This document shows, in pieces, positions 29,546 through 41,385 of a stretch of 64,000 nucleotides of DNA; positions within the stretch are counted from its first letter, which is position 1, and each line of letters begins with the position of its first letter. The notes beneath the pieces are model-generated. The model did no database searches, was not told where the DNA came from, and worked only from the letters and a program-made list of their open reading frames with translations. The stretch covers positions 17,918,001-17,982,000 of the forward strand of contig CM121341.1 in assembly GCA_051530055.1 (NCBI GenBank), written 5' to 3'. The position numbers were made by a program, and so were the translations under genes. This DNA is from Neoechinorhynchus agilis (taxonomy: Eukaryota; Acanthocephala).

Positions 29546-29745
29546 ATTTCGAGCGCTCGGCAGCTCGGCACTCTCTCTGCTCAAGGATCTCTCGAAGAAA
29601 TTGAGAGAGGCAACCGGAGACTCAAGAGCAGGCTTATTTCTTCGACAAAATATCTCGCTGGCAGTACAACGGGGCAATGCTGCCAGCGTGATGGCGACGG
29701 TCGAGGAAGGACAAAAGCTGGAATTTGGTGGGAGGTGGTGAATGT
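29546..29745 (+). mobile_element. LINE 3' fragment, family B, plus
   Basis: The plus strand reads ALGSSALSLLKDLSKKL, EATGDSRAGLFLRQNISLA, VQRGNAASVMATV and ends EFGGRW, nearly identical to the family B copy at 19,740-19,950. It lies head to head with the family A fragment just upstream. Confidence 0.85.
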
Positions 29746-30140
29746 AAAGAAAAGTAAACTTCAAAAAATAAACAATAATGTTACAACTAATAAAATCAAT
29801 TAAACTATAACTGCCTACATCACCACACCCGACTAATCTCGCAATAAATCATAACTACTTGTAAAAAAGATTCCGTGATGCATCAATGACAACATATGGA
29901 TTCTTCTGGCGATTTGCTACTGATTACGTCATTATGGCCCTTGGGATCTCCCTGAAAATCACTGATTAATTTTATCGAGAAAATGCAATTATCGTTTGGC
30001 GAATGCAAAACAATGAATGATCGATACTTTTTTTGTTGTTTATGTATCGATGCACCTTGCCACGCTGATTTCTAACAGGCAAATATTGATCCTGTGCGTA
30101 GAAAGCGAATGTCTGTGCATATTTATCCTGGACGTGATTA

Positions 30141-31353
30141 ATGGCTTCGATTGGACGTTTTGCTCGGGATGCGTTATCATCAGTTCGCCAAAATCAAGTA
30201 TATCGATCAGTCGAGACTCATTGCATGTCGAAAGGGCAAAATAAGAAACTTCGATGGATAGCAATTTTGCTCAATTCAATTCTAGTCCTTAGTGGAATTA
30301 CCGTTGCGATCGTCGGACTTTTAGTAAGTCAAAACCACCAGATTGAACTCTTAGAGAGCGCCGTTGGTGTTGTTGCGGACGTGATAATTTCGTTGATTCT
30401 CCATTGGCCATTGTTGGAATCGGTTTTTTTGTGATTTTAAATCAAAAATTCAATTTCATTCTAGCGTGATTGTCCATTTATCAAAAATTAATTGGGCAAA
30501 GAGATTAATTTTTGTAAAATGTTGAAGTTTTTCTGTTCTTTCAATTTCATTCTGTTCGAAATTTGAACGACATTAGGTGTTCAAAAAGTAGAAACTTCAC
30601 TTTCTATTTGGCATTCTTAAATGCCATCTAAAAGGATTATTTTGGATGTGTTTAGTTTTTGCTTAGAACCATTCCTAGTAGAATTTCTTATAAAGCGAGA
30701 ATCCAGCGAAAATCGAAGATGACGATATTGAATCTCTTGACAATGCAACAATTATTCCGCCCAAAGGTGGAACGAGATTATGGATTAGACCGTTTGCTAT
30801 TATGGGCGTCATTCTTTCAATCGCTATCATTTTCACAAGTATGTTAGGATTTATCGCAGTAGTCAGTAACAAAAGATGGGTCCTTTATCTGCACTCGGCA
30901 TTTATCATTGGCGTATGTACTGCTCAAATACTGGCTACAATCATCATGATGATTAATCGGCAGAGTATCCTTCGAAACCAACTAAAGCTTTTGACCATTT
31001 TGCACAAGAGAGCCAATCGCACTGGATCTCTAGTCAGTCGCCACATCGTTTACACGATTCAAAAGGCATTTTCATGTTGTGGAATAGAAAGTGTTGAGTC
31101 CTTGGACAATTTCAATCGCATAAAATGTAAAGCTGGAAAGGAAGGAATTGGCATCACGAAAACTCTATTGAGCATGATAAGCAGTGGTACGTCTGCCCAT
31201 AATGTGATTGGATGTGGACCAAGGATTTCTGCATTCTTTTATAGGCATGTTACCACCATCGCCGTTTTCTCCTTCCTTTTCGTATTTATTCAAGTTACCT
31301 GTGCTATTATTTCAATGTCCATCGCTTTATTTGGGAATAGAACAAGAAGTTGA
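30141..31353 (+). CDS. Tetraspanin-like membrane protein
   Basis: At least two exons: about 30,141-30,41x and about 30,69x-31,353. Segment 1 (LRWIAILLNSILVLSGITVAI) is TM1. The second exon gives TM2 (FAIMGVILSIAIIFTSMLGFI), TM3 (YLHSAFIIGVCTAQILATII), a large extracellular loop with the family CCG motif (FSCCGIES) and a further GCGP cysteine, then TM4 (IAVFSFLFVFIQVTCAIISM). The layout is that of tetraspanins, which organise partner proteins in the plasma membrane. The join between the two parts (about 30,410-30,700) could not be resolved: no GT-AG pair was clearly right and no inverted repeat was decisive. The C-terminal tail is short (FGNRTRS). Confidence 0.75.
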
Positions 31354-31522
31354 AATTAAACTGGGGTTTTATTAATAAAATTAGTTCGTAGAATATCTTA
31401 AGCGCGGGTGGAATATACTGGAAAGCTTCAATACAATTCCTTAAGTTGCCTCGAATATAACGGTACTCAATAGTGAATTTTTTCAAGAAAAAGTGATGAT
31501 TAACTAATTCTGTAAGCTTACC

Positions 31523-32880
31523 AACATTCACACCACCGCTCTGGGTCACACAGCCGCCGTCCTAGCGTAACGGTCGAAAGGAAGGATGTAGCGTTGGCCC
31601 GTTGCACAGCCAGACTTATGTTTTGTAGGAGGAATGCTTCTGCCTTGGATCGCCAGTGATTCGTTTGATTCTCTTGGACAATGTAATGACCGTGGTATTG
31701 ACGCCAAAGGGAAGGAAATAATGATTTCGACCAGGTTCCAGTACTTTGTCTTTTTGCGGTCCTCAGTGGCAGTTGCTGCTCCCCCTGGTTTAACGGCGGC
31801 GAATTTTATGTTGTTGGCTGCGAACTTGGCGTCCAAGAGAGGGCATTTGCTATCTAGTCACGGAAATAATGTGACACCGTCCGATTTATGGTCGGACGCT
31901 TTCACAGTATTTAGGGCACAACTAAGAATTGCGTTCACTTCGACGTGTCGTGGGTGCCTTTCGTCTGATTGCAGAAAGATGAGACCATGTCGTCCAGAGG
32001 GCTCCAAGGTCGCTCTCAAACGGCAGCTATGGGATGTGCACATCTGTACCCAAGTCTCAGGGACAAACAATCAAAAGGCTTCTCAAACCAGCACCACATT
32101 TTTTACTTAATTTTATTCTCCTGAAACACCCAATTCATTTAATCCGTCCCAAACTGTTTTTTTGCAACTATTGATGGGTACCTGCTCGCTGCCTGAATCA
32201 TCACACCAAAGATTAAGATCTTCCACGAAATCTCCATCCAAAGTGTTATTCTCGCCAAGAAAAGACTGAACTATATTGCGGCTCGCTTCATACGATCCCA
32301 AATAAGCTGACAGAGAAATATCAGCTGCTTTTCAAATACCCAAAGCGCCGGAGGACACAGACAAGGACGCTTGACGCCAGGCCTCATCCGACAGCTGAGT
32401 ATTTAAAAAAATTCGAGAGGCTTTTACCGTCTCTTCTAATTTTGCCTCTGCGCAGCTTATGCAGCGATTTTGGAGTGAAGATGTTGCTCTTGATCAGAAA
32501 CAGGGCCCCGCGTGAAGATAATTCATTAACTCGTTCGCACAGCACCCAATGCTGTGATTGAAAATTGGCAATCTCTACTTCAACATTAGAACCGAAAGTG
32601 CAACTTCCTAGAAGACTCAACCGGTCCAGAGTGACCAATTCTATTCCGAGGGCCAGTTTCTGAAAATCTTTCACGATAGTTTCCACGTTCATCACTAAAA
32701 TCTCGCATTTCACAGCATTCAATTCAATGCCAATTTTCGCTGTCTCCTTCACGAGTGTCTTCAAATCGCGCAGTACAACAGAGGGATTACCTCCGAGCGT
32801 GGCATCGTCCAGAGAGTGCGCGACGATATTGACTGTGAATGAGAAGGATATTGATCCCAAAGTATCCCCTTCCAAAAAAC
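31523..32880 (-). mobile_element. LINE copy, minus orientation, RT palm to 3' end
   Basis: The 3' tail (cattcacaccaccgctctgg...gccgtcctagcgtaacgg, 31,530-31,575) is followed on the minus strand by decayed nuclease and zinc-knuckle regions (QRYILPFD, RKKTKYWN; about 31,580-32,070). Next comes GSYEASRNIVQSFLG...WCDDSG (32,113-32,301). An RT palm piece (32,384-32,875) shows LDDATLGGNPSVVLRDL, ELNAVKCEIL and LSLLGSCTFGSN. Several frame breaks occur. It is a 5'-truncated family B-like copy, diverged from the 15,593 body. Confidence 0.85.
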
Positions 32881-34142
32881 GTGGTCATTGAATAACCAAG
32901 GAATTAACGTCCCATTAGGCATTAACGAAATAGCGAAATGCTTCTGGCGTGTGATCTCTAACTACTTCGAGCAAATCTGCTCGGTAAACTGTGTTGAATG
33001 CATTTTGAAATCACATTTCAAGATCAAGCACGGTTTTGAGTTTTCGGTAATGAATGTACGGAGTGAATGAACGATCGCCTTTATGCCGCTTCAAAAATGC
33101 AGGAACGTGTACAAACTATTATATTGATTTGGCGAAGCGTAGTACTATATCATTTATATCATCGAACTTACTGTCACCGTTTGAAGAGTTTCGGTTGTAT
33201 ATTCAGAACGGTTATCGATCGAATTAGTCGATTTTTATATGCCATGCTAGCTACGAAGTGATATCTTAGCTTAATGACTAATGAAATCATTGTTAGCAAT
33301 AAACTTAAAATTGCGAGTAAAGCATCGCTTATTTTTAATCAGGAGTTTCTTCATCCATCGGAACTTATTTTAAGTCGCTGTATGTTGATTACACACTTTC
33401 GAAGCGTCCGATTTCTAAATCCTACGAGGTTCTAGCTATTGTTATTTTCAATCTAAAGCATTTCTAAAAAACAATGAAATTTTTGGTTTTGTGTCTCAAT
33501 ATTTTATCTTAACGTTTGTTCAATGCTAAACTTTTTGTGAAATGTGCCAGTTCCTTTTGCTTTACAGACATTCATATTTAATTATCTGCACTCGTAGTAG
33601 TGCATTCAAGAAGAATAATTGATAGTGACATTCTCCAAGATGTGTTTATTAACGCATGAAATACGATTCCAACCGTCTTGATTTTGATATCGAGCGGAAG
33701 TAAAGATTAAGAGGTACTAAAAACTTGAGTAGTGTCATTATGTGAATCACAGTTAAAAACTATCATCCTCTGCACCTACCCTCAGCAAATTTCGTAGGTG
33801 GGAGCTTGAGTCACGCAATGTAATACTTTAAGCACTTCAAGACAACTTATATTGGTTGAATCTTTTGTGAGAAATTTGTTATGATCTATTAACACATCAG
33901 ATTGAGAAACATATTTTCACGACCTTTAAACTTGTCCACTGAATATTTTTTTATGAGATTGAAGAGATGGACCACAGTGTTCGACGAAATTTTAGTTTAC
34001 TCAGAAGTGCTTTTAAGAATAACAAGTATAGAGATTGTCTAGGACAAAGGTTAATTAGAAGTCCATCCGGTGAAATTTCATTGCACTGCTGTTTGTGTAT
34101 TCTTTAGTCGTTTAATGTAAATCAAGGTTCAAAGTTTAAAAG
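32881..34142. other. Intergenic
   Basis: No repeat or coding signal recognised. It contains the upstream region of the calcium-sensor gene. Confidence 0.5.
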
Positions 34143-34849
34143 ATGGGTGATGTGAACACAAAAACTAAGTCACAGTTAACGGAAGGGATAATATCCTACC
34201 TTCAGAGTAAAACTAATCTTACAAGAGCGGAGGTTTGTTTTTAGTAATTCGTTGATAAAAAATTTATTTTCGTACAGATTGAAGAATGGCACGAAGAGTT
34301 TTTGGAAGATTGTCCAAGTGGAAAACTTGATAAAAAGATGTTCCGAAAAATGATGAAAAAATCTTTAACTTCGAAAGGAAATGCTGAGAAATTCTGCGAT
34401 ATTGCATTTCGAGCATTTGACAAAGACGATAGCGGATATATACCGGGTCGATTTATAGTTGTCGGTCGGTCATGAACTATGAACGGACCTCTTTAGATTT
34501 CCAAGAATTCATGTTAGTCTTTGCAGCCAACGATAACGGTAACGATGTTTGTCCTTATTTTTCCACATTCGATCCAACATTTATTTAAGAAAAATTAGCT
34601 AACCTATTTGATGTTTTTGATATCGATAAAAACGGTACAATTGAGTTCGAAGAGATGGTCTCTGTCTTTACTGCCCTTAATGACATGAACGGAATTCACA
34701 ATGATGGAGAAAGTGACCCCAGAGTTAGAGCTGAAAAGATTATGCGAAATATGGATAAATCAAATAACACGGGGTTAACAAAAGCGGAATTCTTTGCCTG
34801 CTGCGTTAAAGATAAGAACACTAAGAATCTATTTCCATTCGATTCTTGA
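34143..34849 (+). CDS. Neuronal calcium sensor family EF-hand protein
   Basis: Exons: 34,143-34,232, 34,278-34,442, 34,496-34,538 and 34,590-34,849, giving about 185 aa, normal for the family. MGDVNT fits the N-myristoylation rule (Gly2, Thr6). EEWHEEFLEDCPSGKL is the family signature with a degenerate first EF-hand. EF2 is DKDDSGYIDFQE, EF3 DIDKNGTIEFEE, EF4 begins MDKSNNTGLTKAEF. Such proteins are membrane-switching Ca2+ sensors in neurons. The EF2 loop is canonical (12 residues, Glu at 12) only if the second interruption is excised between TA repeats; GT-AG splicing would insert a Pro. Intron 1 is a normal GT-AG intron; intron 3 is probably GT-AG, though its exact edges are less certain. 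Confidence 0.92.
34441..34495 (+). other. TA-bounded hairpin intron, calcium sensor second
   Basis: TA at 34,441-34,442 and 34,494-34,495. The inverted repeats are GGTCGATTTATAGTT (34,446-34,460) and AACTATGAACGGACC (34,475-34,489), matching at 12 of 15 positions. Removing 53 bp joins GGATATATA and GATTTCC, producing the perfect EF-hand loop DKDDSGYIDFQE. GT-AG splicing (34,447-34,496) gives SGYIPDFQE, a 13-residue loop. Confidence 0.85.
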
Positions 34850-36414
34850 CTATTGATATTTTCTCGAGAAAGTGAGCTAATAAATTTTATGCTCTTGGGT
34901 ATAGGATGAGTCGCATGTTAAACCTCATAAATTTAGACTTAATCAAATAATATTTCAAACCAGTGAAGTTCTAAAAAATAAGGAACATGTTACAAATGTC
35001 AGAGGTTAAAAGAATCTTGCAAGAGGCTAATGTCGAGATTCCCAATATCTTCCCATTAATACAGCAATATGTCAAAATGATGCTTTAAAGGTTTAGGTTT
35101 TTATCTTGTGATCCATGGGTCGATGTAAAAATGGAGTTTCAAGTTCACAAAATTCAATTGATTTAAATAATTTGAGTTGGTTAACAGCAAAGGATGCTAG
35201 TTGGCAGTGTACCATTTTTTTGGTTCAAAATTTTGCATATGGGACCAATAAATATGTCAAGTAGGCTTGCTGACGAATGACGAGAAATTTTAGCTGTACA
35301 AGAAGACTGCACTGAACAATGCTTTTAACTTGGCGAAGCGAAAACTAAGTTTGACAAAACTCTACAATATAAGCCATGCAAAGCACATTGACGATAACGG
35401 CTAAGTTTAATAAAGAAATTCTTAAAATCTGTGTCACTAGTATGTAAAATCCGGATATGATTCCAAAGCGGCATTTTGTAATTGATGAAACTACGCTTTT
35501 ATAACAAAACCCCAATTAAATGTGTCTATTTATTGGTACGCTAACAAAAAATTTAGAACAGTGAGTTGAGCGTGAAAGTGCGCAATGTTTCGCGCATCAA
35601 GACTTTCACAATGAAATGTAGTGATGCGCGCTATTCAATGTAGAGTTTTCCTAAGTTGTCCCATAGTGATGATTGGCAATGTGAATTGGCCACAAATACT
35701 TTCAATTTATTAAAGGTTCATTTTGCCAAATGACTGTAAGAATGGTATTGTAAGGAAACTATGATTATGAATTCTTTGTTTCAATATTTTCTACGAAATT
35801 AAGCGTCGATTCTGAAGACCCCAAATTTTAACAAAGGTAAACAAATTGCTAAAATGGAGATTTGCCCACAGTATTAGAAACTTTTTGTAAACATTGAAAG
35901 AAAATGAACAAATTAACGATAAAATAATTTTATGATGCTCCACTGCCTCAATAAATTTAAAAATTTATATCACCGTTTTGACTCTTACTCTTGCACATTA
36001 ATTAAAATTTTAAATATTCTTTAGGTCACCGGTATTCATTGATTGGCAACTGACAACATTCTTACTTGTATATAAGTTTGCCTGGTTTAAAAAAATGAAA
36101 TCTCGACATCCCGTGAACTCTTTATGCTTTACGGATGTCGCCTCCAATATCAAGATATATTTCTCTCTTCGCGACAACATATTTCCATCACAGACGATGG
36201 AATTAGAAAGTTCGAGACAATTTACATGTCGCAAAAACACGGCCTAAGAGAATGTCAAATATCGCTAAGCTCGAGATCTTAGCCAAAAAACTATTTTTTT
36301 TACGAAGCCAAGTATTATTGGTACATTGTGAGCCTCAGCATCTTAATTTATGCGAGGTGCAAAACAAACGGAGTTTTCGCACTGGTGAATTCCACCATTT
36401 AATACGTACTTGTC

Positions 36415-36620
36415 GATATCCGAGTAACCGGGGTATATGATTAGACTTATTGTTTAGGTCCTAACCCAATAAAGAATTTTCTATTGAAAACGTTTTGAAT
36501 TTCGTCGGGTTCATCATCACTTTGTTTGCTGAGCAAAATTACAAGTAAGCTTTTCTAATTGAGGTTAGCAATGAAAAATTATTTACCGGCTGAAGAACTA
36601 AATAACACTTGTTTTAAAAT
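36415..36620. repeat. Foldback of hammerhead-like family F1
   Basis: The minus-oriented arm ggggtatatgattagac...cgtcgggttcatcatcac is followed by a plus-oriented 3' part (aaaaattatttaccggctg). The core box on the minus strand reads GTGATGATGAACCCGACGAA. Confidence 0.55.
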
Positions 36621-36829
36621 ATCTAAAAATATAATGGCAAGTATTCTCACTATCTTTAAAGACCTTCTTCCACCACAACGAGTAAGATCCCTTCATTCAT
36701 TCTATTATATCTTCTCTAATACTTCATATGCCATTTTCAAGAAAAGGAGCATTAAAGTGGCACCGATCGAATAAGCAAAATGGCTCAATTCTTTCGAAAG
36801 GTGAACCGGACTTGGGCCGACTACAGATA

Positions 36830-37510
36830 ATGCTCATAATGTATCAGAAATTCTAGTTTTGAAATTAAAAATGTTCATTCTCTAGTTTGAATTAAAATTG
36901 AAGGCATCTAAGAATTTATCTTGTAATTCTCTGAAGAAGTTTGACAACACATAATGCCCATAATATAATAAAAACTCTGATTCTTTAATCAAAAATTTCT
37001 CTAATCTGGTTTAAATAAAATTGAAGACATTTAACAATTTTTCTTTTAATTTTTTGACGAAGTTTGACAACACATCATGCCCATAATATAATAAGAACTC
37101 TAATTCTGAAATCAAAAATTTCGCTAATCTGGTTAAAATAAAATTGAAGACATTTAACAATTTTCCTTTAATTTCTTGAAGTTTGAAAACACACCATGTC
37201 CATAATATAATAAAACCAATAATTCTGAAATCAAAAATTTCTTTAATCTGGTTTAAATAAAATTGAGGACATATAGCAAGGTTTCTTTTAATTTTTTGAA
37301 GAAGTTTGACAACATATCACGTCCATAATATAATAAGAACTCCAATTCTTAAATCAAAAATTTCTCTAATCTGGTTTAAATAAAATTGAAGACATTTAAC
37401 AATTTTTCTTTTAATTTTTTGAAGAAGTTTGACAACACATCATGTCCATAATATAATAAGAACTCCAATTCTTAAATCAAAAATTTCTCTAATCTGGTTT
37501 AATTAATGAG
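36830..37510. repeat. Tandem repeat array, unit about 120 bp, 5-6 copies
   Basis: Successive units share gaagtttgacaacacatcat, ccataatataataagaactc and aatttctctaatctggttta. Copy starts recur about every 115-138 bp. The first copy (about 36,830) is the most diverged and the last two are nearly identical. Non-coding and AT-rich; no centromeric or other role can be inferred. Confidence 0.85.
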
Positions 37511-38675
37511 GAGAATAAGATTTTAAGACATGCCTAATATGGAATTGTGACGTGATTAGAAACGTTTTAAACGTATTTAAGAGAAGAACGTTGATGTTAT
37601 CGTTGATATTTCTTTCAAGTCGATCTTACACTTGTGGCTCAACGTGCTTATATTACAACACATTGTTAGCCCTGACTCGAGTCTTTAGCGTAATATCTAG
37701 CTCCTTCGATAAAATGTTTGTTAAATTTTTATCGCTAAATAAAGAAGTCACTTTGGTTCGATTTTTAAATTCAGTTTCAACATAAAACTGATCAAGGAAC
37801 CCGATCAATCGTTCTCAAGTAGGACAGAGTTTGTACTGCTTCGAAACAAAAATAAGAACAGCTTGATCTAGTTAATATTTATAATGAATTTCTTAATAAG
37901 TCTCATTTCTCAATGCCTGCGACAAATCCTCACTTTTTCGGGCACTTTCATCTTATTACGCTTTGTCAAATCTGCGATTTTGAACGAATTCTAGCTTCAA
38001 AACTATCTTATTGAGCATTCGCTCCAGCAAAGGAACTGAATCTTTCGAGTTACATTTAATCTAGAAAGCAAATTTGCGAGTCCAACAACTACATTTTGCA
38101 CGAAACATTCGTATGAGCTACTTTCCAACTCTTTGAATCGAGGATCAAAACTATCAGTGGCTATTTAAGTCCTCTTGTTTTTCACGGTTCACTACTAATA
38201 GTAGTCGTGTGTCTTCTTGAAGGCTCTAAAAACTTACTGAAAATGTTAATATTGTGTTCAAATCAGAAATAAAATATTTGACAATGATACACAAATCATA
38301 AGGATGACAATAGTTTTTATGAAAGGACACATCAATATATCGAAGCAAGAACTCTCGTAATTAGTCATTTTTATTTATTTTCAGTTTTCATTTTTAATCT
38401 TATAGTTTTAGGTTTTTATCACCGAAGAAAACAAAATTCTCTGTTAGTTGGGTTTCAACATTTCGTTCATCGAACAGAATTTGGCCGCAAATTTTGCATG
38501 TTTCTAAACTAGGACAGGTAATGTGACAGCGAAACGTCAACCATTATTTATAAGCTAAACCCCTCCCGTCAAGGTTGAAGAATAAAAAAAATTCATTGTA
38601 GGCAAATACTCAGGTTAGATAAATATCCCATCTTCTTAATGTTATTATGAAATTCTGTTGAATTATACGCTCACG

Positions 38676-41385
38676 ATGATTGTAGATATCATGAGAAGGT
38701 CACGTCTTGTTTCTATTGTCATATTATCCTGGATCTGCATAAGCTGTATATTTGCTTTGCTTACAATCACCAACGATAAAAACGCGAGCTTTTCGAATCG
38801 TCGCCAGGGACCATTTAAAATTCCATCCTTCAAGGATTCACTGAAACGAGGAACTAAGCAAGTGATGAATCCTCTGAAACCGGAGGCCGATAAGCGGCGT
38901 GTGCCTGTACAAGACGTCGATTTCAACGGAGAACTTCCTCAAGTTAGAGCGCCTGGAGATGCTGGAAACCAACGTGCATTAGGTTCGTTTCTCCTCAATG
39001 AATTATCGCTCCATTTCATTTTAAAGGCGAGATGGGTAAGCCCGTTAATATTGACCCCAAAACATTGAACGCAACTGAAAAGAAGAAATATGACCGCTTA
39101 TGGAATGAGAATGCTTACAATGGTTACGCAAGTGATCTCATTTCTCTTCACAGACAGCTGCCTGATATGCGGGACATTGAGTCAGTTTATTTACGTTTCA
39201 GAATTTAGATTTAGTTCTTTAAGATGTCGTCAACTCAAGTACGATTCCTCAACCTTGCCTACAACGTCAGTAATTATCATTTTTCACAACGAAGGCCGCT
39301 CCGCTCTTTTGCGGACAATCCATTCTGTGATTGACAACAGCCCTCCTCGTCTTTTAAAGGAGATTATCCTGGTCGATGACTGTTCTACTCGTGGTATGCC
39401 TCTATTATTTGCTTTTCGTATTGTACCTTAGCAATACTCAGATTATCTCAAATCACCATTGGATGATTACATATCTGCGCTAAAAAAGGTTCGAATTGTA
39501 AGACTTGAAAAAAGACAAGGACTCATAAGAGCGCGACTAGAAGGCGCGGATGTAGCCCTTGGAGAAGTTCTAATCTTTCTCGATTCACACTGTGAGGCAA
39601 CTGCAGGATGGTTAGAACCTTTGTTATATTCCATAGCTCAGAATAACAAAACAGCGATAGTGCCAATAATTGAAACAATATATCACGAATTTTCTATTTT
39701 CTAGACCGAGAGATTTTCTCAAATTTTCTTTAAACTGTGAAATTGCGATTGTTGATCAATGACGGACTTTGAAAAACACAAATTGATCCAATGATTGGAG
39801 GGATGTAAATCCATCCTTGAAATCATGTTCAAAATCAAACTTAATTTTGAGACGTAAAAATTCATTTTACCGCGAATATTTTTCCTATAATAGAAAATTG
39901 TTGGTTTTGATGACACAACTCTAACGGTTTCCAATACACTAATCGAAGGGATCCAGGTCGGCGGTTTCTCCTGGAATCTTATATTTAATTGGCATCCTGT
40001 TCCGCAATCAGACAGATTGCCGAATCGCACTCACGGCATTAAGACACCAACGATGGCCGGAGGATTATTCGCTATTGGTCGTCAGTGGTTCAATCATCTT
40101 GGGAGGTATGATGAAGACATGAACGTATGGGGAGGAGAAAATATGGAGATTTCCTTTAAAGTCTGGCTGTGTGGTGGGCAATTATTGACTTCTCCTTGTT
40201 CTCATGTGGGCCATATTTTTCGAAAAAGAAGTCCTTACGATTGGCCTTCTACTACCAATGTCATCCTTCATAACACAATGCGAGTAGCTAAAGTCTGGCT
40301 AGGTGATTTTTATAAATATTATTTGGAGAAGGTTGGAGCTGAGAACGTAAGTTTAATATGTTTTTCCGTATCTTATTTCTTTGCAGGATAAGGTGTCTAT
40401 TCATGGGGATTTAACAAAAAGGATTGCTCTGAGGGATAGTCTTCATTGTAGAGACTTTGATTGGTATAGAACATTCATCTACCCAGATCTTTTTGTGCCC
40501 GATACTTCTCTAAGAAGTGGAGAGGTGAGTCTTTTTGTACACGTAATATGTGTTCATCGAAGCATGGTATATAGATAAGAAATGAAGCCGATCCTTATTG
40601 TCTTGATGCTCCTGCTAAAACGTCAAATGAAATAATCGTAACTTACGCTTGTCATGGATTATCAGGCAATCAGGTATTGTTTTTCTTTTGAAGCAAATTG
40701 ATCGAGCTTTTATATGGATTGATTGCATTCCACAATTTTTATCTAGAACCTAAAATGATAATCAGCGCTTACCAAGCATAATGAACGATTTGCGATATTT
40801 ATAAGAAAATGTGTTTAAATCTATTTTCCAATAATCATAAATGCTCAAATATTCCATTTTTGAATGCCTAATCCATCTAGTAATAAATTGGCACTACACA
40901 ACGCTATCATTAAGGCGACAGTAACCGGATTCAAAGCTCTTCGTGGAGTTGATCTGCCGTCATGAACATAAGCTAACTAATCGTTGTTGTTGATGCAAAC
41001 AAAAATCTCCCAAACGCTTAATGATGTTTCTTGAGTTTAGTTGTGGTATTACACAAAAAACAATGAGATACGCAGAGATGACATGTGCATGGACTATGCT
41101 GGAGGACTTTCCGGAGTCGGTAAGGAAAACAAAATAACCACTTACAATTGCCATGGTGGAAGAGGAAATCAAGATTGGACATTTAAGGTGAACAAAGTTT
41201 TCACACTTTTCAAAAATCTAAAACGAAACTATTAGTCGATCGGTGAGACTTCGGGAATGATTACTCACGTAACGGGTTTATGCCTAACAATGCGGAAAGG
41301 ATCTTATAAACTCATAATGGAAAAGTGTGACTTGTCAAATCCGCGGCACCGATGGATATGGAAAGAAAGGCGTGTTGAGAATTGA
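38676..41385 (+). CDS. Polypeptide N-acetylgalactosaminyltransferase
   Basis: Nine exons: 38,676-38,982, 39,027-39,180, 39,224-39,393, 39,442-39,683, 39,909-40,346, 40,387-40,524, 40,575-40,673, 41,041-41,187 and 41,236-41,385. A short cytosolic end and membrane anchor ([20 protein letters not shown]) make it a Golgi type II protein. The catalytic domain has [38 protein letters not shown], the metal-binding [36 protein letters not shown] and [13 protein letters not shown], then [12 protein letters not shown]-terminal ricin-type lectin domain shows [11 protein letters not shown] and LCLTM. It starts mucin-type O-glycosylation on Ser/Thr. Seven introns are GT-AG; the fourth is not. The Met at 38,691 is an alternative start. 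Confidence 0.94.
39683..39908 (+). other. Hairpin intron without GT-AG, GALNT fourth
   Basis: The best join is ATATAT|GATGAC, giving IIETIYDDTTLTV against IIDVISDDTFEYM in human GALNT1. The inverted repeats AATTTTCTATT (39,688-39,698) and AATAGAAAATT (39,889-39,899) are perfect over 11 bp. The direct repeat is only one T, weaker than elsewhere. The nearest GT-AG pair would lose three residues and the conserved VPII. Confidence 0.6.

Larger units (their letters stand above)
34850..38675. other. Intergenic with F1 foldback and tandem array
   Basis: It holds the F1 foldback at 36,415-36,620 and the tandem repeats at 36,830-37,510. The part 34,980-35,800 has a few fragments that look like a decayed element (inverted gcgcgcatc/gatgcgcgc near 35,590-35,625) but no family is certain. 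Confidence 0.45.

Noticed and set aside
35450-35640. Mariner-like transposase hint (VIDETT-like words)
   Set aside because: Only a few residues match, frames are broken and no terminal repeats could be defined.
39181-39223. GALNT second intron as non-canonical
   Set aside because: GA|GTCAGT...TTTAAG|A is a valid phase-2 GT-AG splice giving DIECRQL.
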